The notes: generated by a model from the letters alone, not told the origin. Positions 37,561-47,294 are shown, counted from the stretch's first letter. The stretch: DNA of 64,000 bases from Nitrososphaeria archaeon (GCA_029775925.1 JARVKB010000004.1:1-64000); one strand, 5' to 3'. Translations and numbers: made by a program.

Positions 37561-38202
37561 TTAAAATTCATCAATAATTTTTTTATTTCCAATTATCTTA
37601 GAAGTCTTAATATCTGGCATTTTAGTCCCAAGCCTCACAAATTTTATAGACAAATCATGCTTTTTGGCTTCTTTTTCCAATTCTAATTCATCATACTTCT
37701 GATCATAGCCTAATGCGATTATATCAGGCTTTACCTTAATAACACTCTCAAAAATATTAGCTTCGCTACCTAATATAGCAGCATCTACAAACTTTAACGA
37801 TTTAACCAATTCTAACCTTTGTTCTTCACTGTTAAAAGGGTTACGCCCTTTATTCTTCAAAACTGTCTTATCCCTTGCTATTACTACCACTAAGACATCA
37901 CCAAGACTCTTTGCAGAAGATAAAGTAAATACATGACCAGGGTGTATTACATCGAAAACTCCTCCAGTAAATACTACTTTAATATTCGATCTTCCTAAAT
38001 TAGTAAGCTTAAACTCATTGTTTAATTCTAAAATTAAGTCTTTTTCCTTCATTAAATCACATAACTTCCTCACATGATTTTCTTCTAGATTTAAATCCTT
38101 TGCTAACTCTTTAACAGTACTCTTCTTTCCAAGTAATGAGTTTAAATAAATTTTTATAATCAATTGCTTATATAATTCTTGCATTCTCTCGCCCAATTTC
38201 AA
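37561..38202 (-). CDS. ribL: Archaeal FAD synthase-type cytidylyltransferase with N-terminal HTH
   Basis: FTGGVFDVIHPGHVFTLSSAKSLGDVLVVVIARDKT...NPFNSEEQRLELVKSLKFVDAAILGSE; ~65-aa HTH-like N-terminus. Confidence 0.8.
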   Translation of the reverse strand: MKLGERMQELYKQLIIKIYLNSLLGKKSTVKELAKDLNLEENHVRKLCDLMKEKDLILELNNEFKLTNLGRSNIKVVFTGGVFDVIHPGHVFTLSSAKSLGDVLVVVIARDKTVLKNKGRNPFNSEEQRLELVKSLKFVDAAILGSEANIFESVIKVKPDIIALGYDQKYDELELEKEAKKHDLSIKFVRLGTKMPDIKTSKIIGNKKIIDEF

Positions 38203-38260
38203 TTCTATACATAAATCTAAATTGATTGATTAATATTGACAATATGCTAAGTTAAATTCA

Positions 38261-39310
38261 TTACCACTCTATCTCAAGTTCTTTAATAAATCTAAGAGAA
38301 TCTAAAAGACCTTCTGCATATCCTATGCTTAGAATAGCTAATTCATATTTACCCATGTTTAGAAACCTTTCTGCATCAGAAATGTAACACTCAACATTCT
38401 CAAAAAGATCGTTAAAATTCTTCTTTTCAGCTTCACTTCTCTCTCTAGCTTTTAATAAAGCCTTCCTAGCACTCATTACATATTTTTTTATCATATTGAC
38501 AGCTAAGATTTTTGCTTTAGAAGAATTATCAGTAATTTGCTCATCATCAATTTTCAATAAAGTTTTCAAGGCATCTATCTCTGTAAAATGGAGTTTTCCT
38601 GGTATTATTATAGCATGGGGAGGTTCACCATAATCCTTGTCGATTAAGCTTTTTATTTTTCCTCCTGATAAAATTTGGGATTCACTACCAATTCTTGAAG
38701 CTATTATCACAAAAGTTTCATCATCAATGATACCTTGTTTAAAATCTTTTTCCATATTCAGTAAAGATTCTAAAGCTTCATTAGGTTTTAGAAAAAAGCC
38801 AGTAGAATGATCGTACTCTAAAAGTATTATAGTATGGAGAAAATGTGTTAAATTTTCATGGATAACTTCATAAACTGTAGCCCTTGGAGTCGATCCTGAT
38901 TTCATTAAAGTTACTATCTTCCCAAATTTGTATACATGAAGACCTGTTTCACCAGGTAAAGCACAAAGAATTGATGAATTATGTATTACATGAGTTTTTA
39001 TACCATATTTCTCAGCTCTTAACCTCAAATCCATATGAGTAGTTGCTACCATAGGGTCTCCTAATGCTATTAAAACTACATCCTTTTTTCTTGCTTGATT
39101 TATTATTTCAAGCCCGTCTTCAATAAAATCTCTACCGACTGTTAATATTTCTTTGCCTATCAAGTTTTGAAGGGAATTTATTTCATATTGAGAAATAGGG
39201 CTCGTATATGCATCAAGATAGACCTTATCAGCCTTTTTTGCAATTTCTAAACTGATTAATGGTATTCCTTTTGCTCCATGTAACCCTAACCCTATGAAGA
39301 ATAATGTCAT
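38261..39310 (-). CDS. dphB: Diphthine synthase fused to a C-terminal DUF357-like helical domain
   Basis: FIGLGLHGAKGIPLISLEIAKKADKVYLDAYTS...ALGDPMVATTH...GETGLHVYKFGKIVTL; C-terminal ~95 aa YISDAERFLNMGKYELAILSIGYAEGLLDSLRF. Confidence 0.85.
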   Translation of the reverse strand: MTLFFIGLGLHGAKGIPLISLEIAKKADKVYLDAYTSPISQYEINSLQNLIGKEILTVGRDFIEDGLEIINQARKKDVVLIALGDPMVATTHMDLRLRAEKYGIKTHVIHNSSILCALPGETGLHVYKFGKIVTLMKSGSTPRATVYEVIHENLTHFLHTIILLEYDHSTGFFLKPNEALESLLNMEKDFKQGIIDDETFVIIASRIGSESQILSGGKIKSLIDKDYGEPPHAIIIPGKLHFTEIDALKTLLKIDDEQITDNSSKAKILAVNMIKKYVMSARKALLKARERSEAEKKNFNDLFENVECYISDAERFLNMGKYELAILSIGYAEGLLDSLRFIKELEIEW

Positions 39311-39404
39311 TTTAATCCATTTTATTCATAATCAAGATGCCTATAAATATCATGAAAGAGTGTTTCGTAGTAATTTTAAATAAGTGATTTTTCTTTTTGA
39401 AGAT

Positions 39405-39509
39405 GGGCCTGTGGCTCAGCCAGGTAGAGAGTCATCCTATAACGGCTGGCTCTTAACCAGACAGAGTAAATGGGTTAATAGGTCGTGGGTTCAAATCCCA
39501 CCAGGCCCG
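39405..39509 (+). tRNA. tRNA-Lys(CUU) with two insertions (candidate non-canonical introns 39430-39442 and ~39461-39478)
   Basis: Acceptor GGGCCTG/CAGGCCC, anticodon arm GCTGG-CTCTTAA-CCAG, T-arm GTGGG-TTCAAAT-CCCAC, discriminator G. Confidence 0.8.
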
Positions 39510-39617
39510 CTACTTTTGTTTTCATAATTTTATAGTATAGTCTTCTTTAATCTCTTAAATGAATTAAGGTCTTTTAGAACGAAGATTGTCTTAATTTCTT
39601 CATATATTTCTTAAATA

Positions 39618-39655
39618 TGTTAACTTATTGATTTGATGTTAACTTATTGATTTGA
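39618..39655. repeat. Tandem direct repeat, 2 x 19 nt TGTTAACTTATTGATTTGA
   Basis: Read directly in the intergenic region downstream of tRNA-Lys. Confidence 0.9.
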
Positions 39656-40096
39656 AACTGATTTTCATAAAATGCAAGCTCCATTCACTAAAGATAATGC
39701 AAACCTCATTTAGGATGAGAAATAGTATTTCTTAAGATCATATTAAAAAGAAGGAGTTTTCTGCTATAAATTTTAACAATATGGAGAGGGTATATAAAAA
39801 CAATAGAGGATACTAATAGCATTTTACAATTTTCTCCTTAAGCATTTATTCTTAACTTTGTAGAAGAATAATTGGACCAAACAAAGATTTATTAAAAATA
39901 ATTTTATAGGCTAGCTCCTAACTAAAAATACTGAACAAAGTTTTGATCTAAACTAATTTGTATTTAAACCTTAGACTTACTTGATAACTAATTAGTCAAA
40001 AATTTAATCCTTAAGAATATTGAAGAAGATTCAATTTTTATGATCTTTTAAAGAGATATGTTTTTATTTACTTAATAAAAGAATAAGGATGAGAAA

Positions 40097-40426
40097 ATGG
40101 CTTTAATAGAAGATGTATTTGGAATAATTTCAGGTAGCATTTCTGGCATACCAACTATAGTTATAATGATTTTTCCCTTCATAGTAGGGCTAATAATTGG
40201 TTTCTTCATAAAAAAACTTCTTAAAATAATGATAATCATAGCAATTTTAGCATTAATAGCATCTTTCCTTGGTATCATTAGTCTTACCAACATAGCTAAT
40301 GAGCTAGGATATCTTGTTTCACTTTACGGACCACAAGTTTACTATTACGTGTCTTTGGTTATAGGTATATTGCCACTTGGTATAGGATTCTTTATCGGCT
40401 TGATAATAGGATTTTTATTAAGTTAA
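40097..40426 (+). CDS. Small membrane protein
   Basis: ORF 109 aa, Gly/Ile-rich hydrophobic segments. Confidence 0.55.
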   Translation: MALIEDVFGIISGSISGIPTIVIMIFPFIVGLIIGFFIKKLLKIMIIIAILALIASFLGIISLTNIANELGYLVSLYGPQVYYYVSLVIGILPLGIGFFIGLIIGFLLS

Positions 40427-40479
40427 ATTCTCTTCTAATGATTAATATTCATAGCTTTTTATCAATATGAGATGAGAAC

Positions 40480-40782
40480 ATGGTCGAGGAGAGAGAAAAG
40501 ATCATAATTAGTGTATTGATAGGGTTGTCACTAACTTTATTGATTATGAGTACTTTTTCTCATATATCACAAGAAATCATAATCTCATTTAATACTTTTT
40601 CAATTATTCCAGTATCAAAAGAAGGATTATCAGAAGGCATTTTTAATCAGAATATAGACATAACTCGACCTAGTTTATTACATCAGCTATCACCATCCGC
40701 TCTTATTAATTTGGCTTTAACTCTAATATTTGCACTATTTTTAAGCTCCATATTATTCTTTATCATTAAGATAAAATCATAA
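40480..40782 (+). CDS. Small membrane protein
   Basis: ORF 100 aa, two terminal hydrophobic helices. Confidence 0.5.
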   Translation: MVEEREKIIISVLIGLSLTLLIMSTFSHISQEIIISFNTFSIIPVSKEGLSEGIFNQNIDITRPSLLHQLSPSALINLALTLIFALFLSSILFFIIKIKS

Positions 40783-40826
40783 AAAGAATTAAATTGAAGT
40801 AATCATTTTATTGATATGAATGATGA

Positions 40827-41750
40827 TTGTTAATAGAAGGAAATTACAGTAAATCTTCAAAGATTATCGTGCTATCATATATTACGCTTATTTTATTATT
40901 GATAAGTTTGATGATCCTTTCCTTTCCATTAGGTTTATACATAGTCTTTATTTCAGACCTTACAAAGAATTCGATTAACACTCTCGGAGAGTTCGCAGTT
41001 AACTTACTTAGAGGGTTGTTTACTATTCTTTGGCTCTTTTATTTAGTTCTTTTTATCAAAGCTATTCAAGGGCCTCGTTTACCATTGAATAAAGTTCCGA
41101 GATTCGCTTTAAACCATGGACTTAAGTACATTTTTGATAACACTATATCTACATTAGCTGTAACTTTTTCAGCTCTTTTCTTTATTATCTTTTTCATCGG
41201 ATTGCTACAAGAAAGTGCAGGTATTCCGACAGGCTCTCTTCCCCAATTAGATCCAATTTTAATGTTCTTTGCAACTTCTATTGCCCCTATAGAGGAAGAA
41301 ATAATTTTTAGAGTTGCTATTATTGGCACAATATCAATTATTCTTTTATTAGTAAAAGGAAGATATTTTAATCCCTTCAAGGTGTTATGGCATCCATCAA
41401 AGTACATCTTAGAGCTAGGAAAAAAAGCAGATATTAAGATCATTTACTTTTCTATCTTCATCAGTGGATTTTTATTCGGTTATGCACATATAGCATTTGG
41501 AGCAGGATGGGAGGTTGGTAAAGTAACCCAAGCCTCTTTAGCAGGCATTGTTCTAGGTTTGATCTATTTCTTTTACGGGTTTCACGGAGCGGTATTGCTC
41601 CATTGGTCTTTTAACTACTTTATGGATTCATTCTATTATTATGAAATTCTTACTTACTATGCTTTATTTATCTACATAATTATCTTTGGATTGGCTTCTA
41701 TTATATTCTTTTTAATTTATTTTCTTAAGGGCAAAAAAGAATTAGTATAG
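40827..41750 (+). CDS. CPBP-family intramembrane metalloprotease
   Basis: APIEEEIIFRVAIIG, SGFLFGYAHIAFG, HGAVLLHWSFNYFMDSF. Confidence 0.8.
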   Translation: MLIEGNYSKSSKIIVLSYITLILLLISLMILSFPLGLYIVFISDLTKNSINTLGEFAVNLLRGLFTILWLFYLVLFIKAIQGPRLPLNKVPRFALNHGLKYIFDNTISTLAVTFSALFFIIFFIGLLQESAGIPTGSLPQLDPILMFFATSIAPIEEEIIFRVAIIGTISIILLLVKGRYFNPFKVLWHPSKYILELGKKADIKIIYFSIFISGFLFGYAHIAFGAGWEVGKVTQASLAGIVLGLIYFFYGFHGAVLLHWSFNYFMDSFYYYEILTYYALFIYIIIFGLASIIFFLIYFLKGKKELV

Positions 41751-41812
41751 GATTTTATTATTTATTCTAAAATTTTTGATAGAATAGTTTAACACTAACC
41801 TTATGTATAGGT

Positions 41813-42349
41813 TTGCTGTGCCGTAATATGTGCATTTTGGGTAAAAGTGAGCTTATAAAACTGATAGAAAGATACAAGTGCATATACCCTTTCGATCTTG
41901 AGCTCGTGGATGGAGACGGTTATATTTTAACAGTAAAGGAAGAGACCACTTTAAACTATCTAGAGCATAAGAATCTTATATCTTATGAGATTGTATTCAC
42001 GCCACCCGGGTATGTTGCCCATTTAACTGCCAAGAGCAAATATGGACGAATGGGCTTATCTTTTTTAAACGCAGCAAAAGTTCATAGTGGCTTTGTTGGG
42101 AGATTAGCTCTTGAACTTGTCAACCTTAGTAATGATAGGCAACCTATAACAATCAAAAGAGGAGATCCATTAATGCATATAGAGTTTATGACGAGAAAGG
42201 GTGATCCTAACCCTTATACTGGACCTTATCTCTTTCAATATATGAATGATGAAGAGGTGAATATATACATAAACCTACTTTCCAGTGATTTTAAAGATCT
42301 TTATCCAAATCTAAAGATTTTAGCTGAGAAGAGATTAGGAAAAGCATGA
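41813..42349 (+). CDS. dCTP deaminase/dUTPase-family protein
   Basis: YPFDLELVDGDGYIL, PPGYVAHLTAKSKYGRMGLSFLNAAKVHSGFVGRLALELVNLS. Confidence 0.75.
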   Translation: MLCRNMCILGKSELIKLIERYKCIYPFDLELVDGDGYILTVKEETTLNYLEHKNLISYEIVFTPPGYVAHLTAKSKYGRMGLSFLNAAKVHSGFVGRLALELVNLSNDRQPITIKRGDPLMHIEFMTRKGDPNPYTGPYLFQYMNDEEVNIYINLLSSDFKDLYPNLKILAEKRLGKA

Positions 42350-42928
42350 TTGGGAAAAACGATATTAAATAATGATTCCATAATTTTGATAGAAATGACA
42401 AGCAAATTTAACGAAGACGGTAAATCGGCCGGTAAGACCGAAGATCAGATAAGAGAAGCAAAAATTTTTGCTTCAAGGCTTCAAAGAGCAATAAGCACAG
42501 GTCACACAACACAGAGTAAAATGAGAGAAGTTAATAAATTCATTAGCCATCGCTTGATCACTAAGACGGCTTCCATTCTTCAAAACATAGACAATCTTGC
42601 AAAAGAAACTCGAAGTATAACAATAAAGGAGGATTTTAACAGAATTTACATAAAACTTCTTAGTATTTTTAATGAGTTTAAGCTTATGGAAAGTAAGGGA
42701 TATGAGACCATGGTAAGATCAGGAAAGGTAGATGTAGATAGATTGAATGATTTAATAGATGTGGACACAGAATTATCAAACATGGTTGTTTTACTTTACG
42801 AGTTTGTTGAAAGATTATCGTTAAAAAAATCTACCAAAGTTAATGAACGTAAAGAAATTTTACATATGTTGGATGATGTGATTCTAGCTTTGAAGAGGCG
42901 TAATGAAATCATAAAAACAAAGATTTAG
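42350..42928 (+). CDS. Hypothetical helical protein
   Basis: ORF 192 aa; start uncertain (TTG or internal ATG). Confidence 0.5.
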   Translation: MGKTILNNDSIILIEMTSKFNEDGKSAGKTEDQIREAKIFASRLQRAISTGHTTQSKMREVNKFISHRLITKTASILQNIDNLAKETRSITIKEDFNRIYIKLLSIFNEFKLMESKGYETMVRSGKVDVDRLNDLIDVDTELSNMVVLLYEFVERLSLKKSTKVNERKEILHMLDDVILALKRRNEIIKTKI

Positions 42929-43153
42929 AATCAATTAACATGATGCAGAAACAATTGGATTCTTCACTAATATAATCGTCTAATAATAAACTTGTGAGCG
43001 AAAAGATATATTTCATTTTCTCTTTTATAATAATACCTTTTTCTAAAAGAATTTGGGAGTGGAGTTTTTAGTATCTTCCAAAAGTAATCCTTTAGATTTA
43101 AGTAGTTCGATGACCCTTCGATAACGCTTTCCAATCGCTTCTCCTGACAAGCG

Positions 43154-43400
43154 TTAACGTAATTTTTTCCAACATAAAGATAATATTAGGCAGTTGTTTC
43201 TAAGGATGCAGCCAGTTGCAACTTGCACACCATCCGCAAAACAGTTGTTGCACTCAATGATGGCCAGAACACCCTCCAACAGTCTCCGTTTCGCTAGCCT
43301 TTCCTACTCTAAGCCTTTTCATCGCGATCTCAGAAGCCCTCAAACCCAAAATCAAAAAGGGGCATATATGTCCATGAAGCTCCTTTGCCTTCTCAATCAA
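43154..43400 (-). pseudogene. FmdE-family (formylmethanofuran dehydrogenase subunit E-like) pseudogene
   Basis: Minus-strand translation LIEKAKELHGHICPFLILGLRASEIAMKRLRVGKASE...then shifted frame ECNNCFADGVQVATGCILRNNCLI. Confidence 0.7.
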
Positions 43401-43543
43401 AGCAAATGCTAATTTATTTTGGCGCGTGTGAATTTGAACCTTTTATGGATTGTGGGCTCTTACGAAAATCCCTTCTTTCAATATGCATAGTTAGCTGAAC
43501 TGAATAAAAAAATGTTAAATAACGATCAAATAGATTTATTTTC

Positions 43544-44482
43544 ATGAAATCTAGGGCAAATGCAATTCTCGTGCAAAATTTAACAAAGAAGTACGGCGAC
43601 GCGAGGTTCTCAGAAGTGTGGATCTGAAAATAGAGGAGGGTGAATTCTACGCATAATGGGACCAAACGGCTCTGGGAAAACTACGCTTACGTCTATAATT
43701 GCTTCGGTGAGAATACCAACGAGCGGAAGGGTTGAAATTTACGGTAAACCTCCCGAGAACGCAAAAGAACTTATTGCCTATATTCCTCAAGAAAACTTCT
43801 CTTCGACGTTGCTAACTGGAAGGGAGAATTTAATGTATTTCGCTGGTTTACTCGGCTACTCAAGAAACGAAGCAAAGAAGATGGTTTCAGAGATTCTGGA
43901 AAAAATTGAGCTTACTAAGGGTGCAGACAAGAGGGTCTATACATATTCTGGAGGAATGCGGAAAAGGCTTGAGATTGGGACAGCGCTTTTCCCATCAATT
44001 AAAATCTTCATTTTAGACGAGCCTACTACAGGTGTTGATCCGTTGGGTCGAAGAGATTTTCTCGGCATACTTAATGATTTGAGAAAGGAGGGCATAACCG
44101 TGCTAATGACCACCCACATAGGGGCAGATGCTGAAGCGGCATCAAAAGTTGGTTTGATGGACAAAGGTCGAATAATCGCAGAAGGCGAATCTGAGGAGTT
44201 GAAAAATAAAGTTGGACTTCAGAACGTGGTGAACGTGGAAACTTCGATAAAGAGCAAAAAAGTCTCTGACATCTTATCCGCTTCAACGAGGGCAAAATGC
44301 CACTTGAAACTGAGACAGGATACAGAATCTACTCAAATAAGGCAGAGGAATCTACTCCTAAAATAGTTAGAATGCTTGATGGAATAGGTTACAAGGTAAC
44401 CAAAATAGAAACGGTTAGACCGTCACTTGAAGATGTATTCTTCAAGTTAACTCAGAGAAGCCTAAAAAGTGGTGAGCCTTAA
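43544..44482 (+). pseudogene. ABC transporter ATP-binding protein, frameshifted
   Basis: Pieces in different frames: ILVQNLTKKYGDA / EVLRSVDLKIEEGEFYA / MGPNGSGKTTL...YSGGMRKRLEIGTAL...ILDEPTTGVDP / PLETETGYRIYSNKAEE...PSLEDVFFKLT. Confidence 0.8.
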
Positions 44483-45255
44483 TGGGTCAGATAACCGCCA
44501 CGTTTGTTAGGATAATTAAAGAGTTCTTTAGGGACAAGGTTATGGTGTTCTGGTCGATCTTCTTCCCTATTATATGGCTTATTATGGCTAACATTGTATT
44601 CTTAGCGAATGCGCCGGAAAGCGAGGCAGTGTTCTTTAGAGGAGTGTTCACTATTTCAATGATTGTTTATGCGGTAATGATTGCTGCGATGGTGGATCTA
44701 CCTGGCAACATTGCAGCTGATAGAAATAGAGGAATGCTCTCAAAACTTAAATCGATGCCAGTCAGCCAGTTTAAGGATTTTATAGGGCGTATTCTGGCGT
44801 TTCTCGTATTCTCTCTTATAGCCGTAGTTGCCGTCCTTTTAATCGGGGTACTTTTAGGGGCAAAGTTTTCAACCACAGAAATCGGCCTTTTCCAGTCTAT
44901 CGGCTATCTTTTGCTGTCAATCCTTGCCTCAAGTGGAATAGGGCTCATTTCGGGAACATTGATAAAAGGTGAACAAGGAGTTGTCTACACAGGAATAGGA
45001 GTGGCCATAATAACAAGCTTCATGTCAGGAATATTCACAACTTATGCCCAGCTTATTCCTGTTTTACAGTTCTTTTCACGCATCTACCCGATATCCGCAT
45101 CTAACTCTTCCCTTATCTACATTTTAATAGGAGAAAAAATGGCTGGCTACAATCCATTGGAGTTTAGCCAAATAACCCTCACAACATTATTATCGATCCT
45201 ACTTTTCATCATAGGTTTGGTAATATACGCAAAATATTGCTGGAGAAAAGACTGA
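44482..45255 (+). CDS. ABC-2 type transporter permease
   Basis: ORF 257 aa: FFRDKVMVFWSIFFPIIWLI, RGMLSKLKSMPVSQFKDFIGRIL, multi-helix; intact. Confidence 0.8.
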   Translation: MGQITATFVRIIKEFFRDKVMVFWSIFFPIIWLIMANIVFLANAPESEAVFFRGVFTISMIVYAVMIAAMVDLPGNIAADRNRGMLSKLKSMPVSQFKDFIGRILAFLVFSLIAVVAVLLIGVLLGAKFSTTEIGLFQSIGYLLLSILASSGIGLISGTLIKGEQGVVYTGIGVAIITSFMSGIFTTYAQLIPVLQFFSRIYPISASNSSLIYILIGEKMAGYNPLEFSQITLTTLLSILLFIIGLVIYAKYCWRKD

Positions 45256-45309
45256 TAATGCATGAGATGAAGGTTCATTTATATTGGGATAAGTTGGGTC
45301 TGAAAGTGG

Positions 45310-46092
45310 CAGTTTGTTGCTATTTTTTCTGATTGCCTTTGCTTGGCTCTGGCTCTTCTGGTTTTTGCAAATATGGGGTTTAAACCTTTATGTAGCGCCT
45401 TTCGGTCCATTCGTAGCGGCTTTTTTCCTTACATTTAGGAATAAGGGAAAATTAGGTGTTAAAGAATTATTCAAAAAGGGTTTTTGATCTTAGGATTGGA
45501 AAGATATGAGTATGTTCCGATTTTCTTGTTGATGTCCATTATTGCTGGTTTTTCTCTTTTTGTGGCATGGTTGAGCGAAAGGACGATTCCTGAATTGATG
45601 GCGTTATCTCAGTCTTGGCTTGTTCTGTGGAATTTTGTCTACATATTTTTCCTCAGAGGGCCACTTGAGGAAGAGTTCGGCTGGAGAGGCCATGCTCTTT
45701 CCCGGCTTCAACTATTGCATCCATCCCTTGGCTCAAGTATAACGCTTGGAATAAATGGGCTTTTTGGCATTTGCCTTTAAACTTAATGGCTCAACCTTCA
45801 GCCCCTCAATACGAAGCCACCATTGGAATGTTTTTAAGCTCAATTGTTACTATGGCTTCGTGTTGATACTGTTCACTTGGATTTATAACAACAATGGCGG
45901 CAGCGTAGCAGCGTTTTTGCCACTTTATTGTTTCACATGATAGTGAACCTGTCAACATACGTCGTGTTCTCATTCTTTGAAACACAAACCGGACTGCTAT
46001 ATTACTTAATTTCAATAATGGCCTTTGCCATCATAATCTTGGTGACATTTGGACCTAAAAGACTGACTCGAGAGAAGAAGCAGTTTTCTTGA
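45310..46092 (+). pseudogene. CPBP intramembrane metalloprotease, frameshifted
   Basis: RGPLEEEFGWRGHALSRLQ, WAFWHLPLNLM, TWIYNNNGGSV, LLFHMIVNLSTYVVFSFFETQTG in different frames. Confidence 0.7.
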
Positions 46093-46224
46093 AACTGAGC
46101 TAACGTAGAAGTATTTCTAGCTCTTGATTTTAAGGCTTAGAATCTGCACAAAATAGCAGATGCTCTTATGAAACTAAGTAAAAACGTCTTATTCAGACAA
46201 AATAAGGCAAAAAATCTTTGGAAG

Positions 46225-46327
46225 TGCGGGGGGTGGGATTTGAACCCACGAAGGCCTAAGCCAGAGGATCTTAAGTCCTCCCCCTTTGATCGTAGCCCTA
46301 CCTTTGACCTGGCTTGGGAACCCCCGC
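46225..46327 (-). tRNA. tRNA-Leu(UAA) with 18-nt insertion in the D-arm/anticodon-arm junction (46283-46300)
   Basis: Acceptor GCGGGGG/CCCCCGC, anticodon arm GAGGA-CTTAAGA-TCCTC, long variable arm, T-arm GTGGG-TTCAAAT-CCCAC. Confidence 0.85.
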
Positions 46328-46423
46328 CCATTATAATTTACCATTAAGAGTTAAAAAGTCTCACTATAAAAATTTCTATAAAGATTAAAAAATAAAAGAT
46401 TTAATAAAATTCTTGAGATAAAG

Positions 46424-46789
46424 ATGGCGACTTATTTTGAGTTTAAGATGGCAATAGTGATTAGATCGGATTTAAATATGAGTCCTGGTAAGATAGCAGC
46501 TCAAGCCTGTCATGCATGCTTAGAAGCTTATGAGATAGCACGAAGAAGAAAAGATGAGTATTGGAAGAAATGGAGAAAAGAAGGTGCAAAGAAAGTTATT
46601 CTTAAAGTCAAATCTTTAGAAGAACTTATCGAATTAGAGAGAAAGGCTAAGGGGCTGAGATTGCCTTGCGCATTAATAGTGGATAAAGGTTTAACAGAAA
46701 TTCCACCTGATACGCCTACAGCTTTAGGAATAGGACCATCGCTTTCACAATTGATAGATAAAGTTACTGGTCATCTCCCTCTATTATGA
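46424..46789 (+). CDS. pth2: Peptidyl-tRNA hydrolase, archaeal/eukaryotic Pth2 type
   Basis: KMAIVIRSDLNMSPGKIAAQACHACLEAY...GLTEIPPDTPTALGIGP. Confidence 0.9.
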   Translation: MATYFEFKMAIVIRSDLNMSPGKIAAQACHACLEAYEIARRRKDEYWKKWRKEGAKKVILKVKSLEELIELERKAKGLRLPCALIVDKGLTEIPPDTPTALGIGPSLSQLIDKVTGHLPLL

Positions 46790-46856
46790 GTAAATTTGAA
46801 TTATAGTTATGAAGTCAAATATTTGGAAATTCAGATTACATAATAGATAATAAAGT

Positions 46857-47294
46857 CTACCTTTTGAGATAGCTAGCTACAACTGGATGGTTAGGGTCTA
46901 CTAAAATTACTTCATACCAAACATATTTACCATCTCTATACAAAAAGTATGAATTAAGAACCTTAAGGTTTGGATATCTTTCAGATGCTCTTCTTTCTGC
47001 TACTTCGCGAGCGTTAACATTAGCCTTTATCTTAACGGTTCCAAGGTGCTTTGGTCTTCTACCAGACCTTGGTCTTTGCTTTCTCATACCTCCTCTTCCT
47101 ACTCTGACACGAACTACAATGAAACCTTGCTTTGCTTTATATCCCAATCTTCTCGCTTTATCTATTCTCGATGGTCTCTCAACCCTAACTATGGCTGGTT
47201 CTTTTCTCCAAACTATAGCTCTCTCTCTTATGCTCTCAGGCTTTTCCTTCCAAATTTTATGCCAAGCTTCATTAACATATTTGTACATATACAA
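46857..47294 (-). CDS. rpl15e: 50S ribosomal protein L15e
   Basis: RRLGYKAKQGFIVVRVRVGRGGMRKQRPRSGRRPKHLG. Confidence 0.9.
   Translation of the reverse strand: MYMYKYVNEAWHKIWKEKPESIRERAIVWRKEPAIVRVERPSRIDKARRLGYKAKQGFIVVRVRVGRGGMRKQRPRSGRRPKHLGTVKIKANVNAREVAERRASERYPNLKVLNSYFLYRDGKYVWYEVILVDPNHPVVASYLKR

Noticed and set aside
43409-43460. tRNA-like T-arm string (GGTTCAAATTCACAC on the minus strand) at the island edge
   Set aside because: No matching T-stem, acceptor or anticodon arm could be formed; not enough to call a tRNA fragment or att site.
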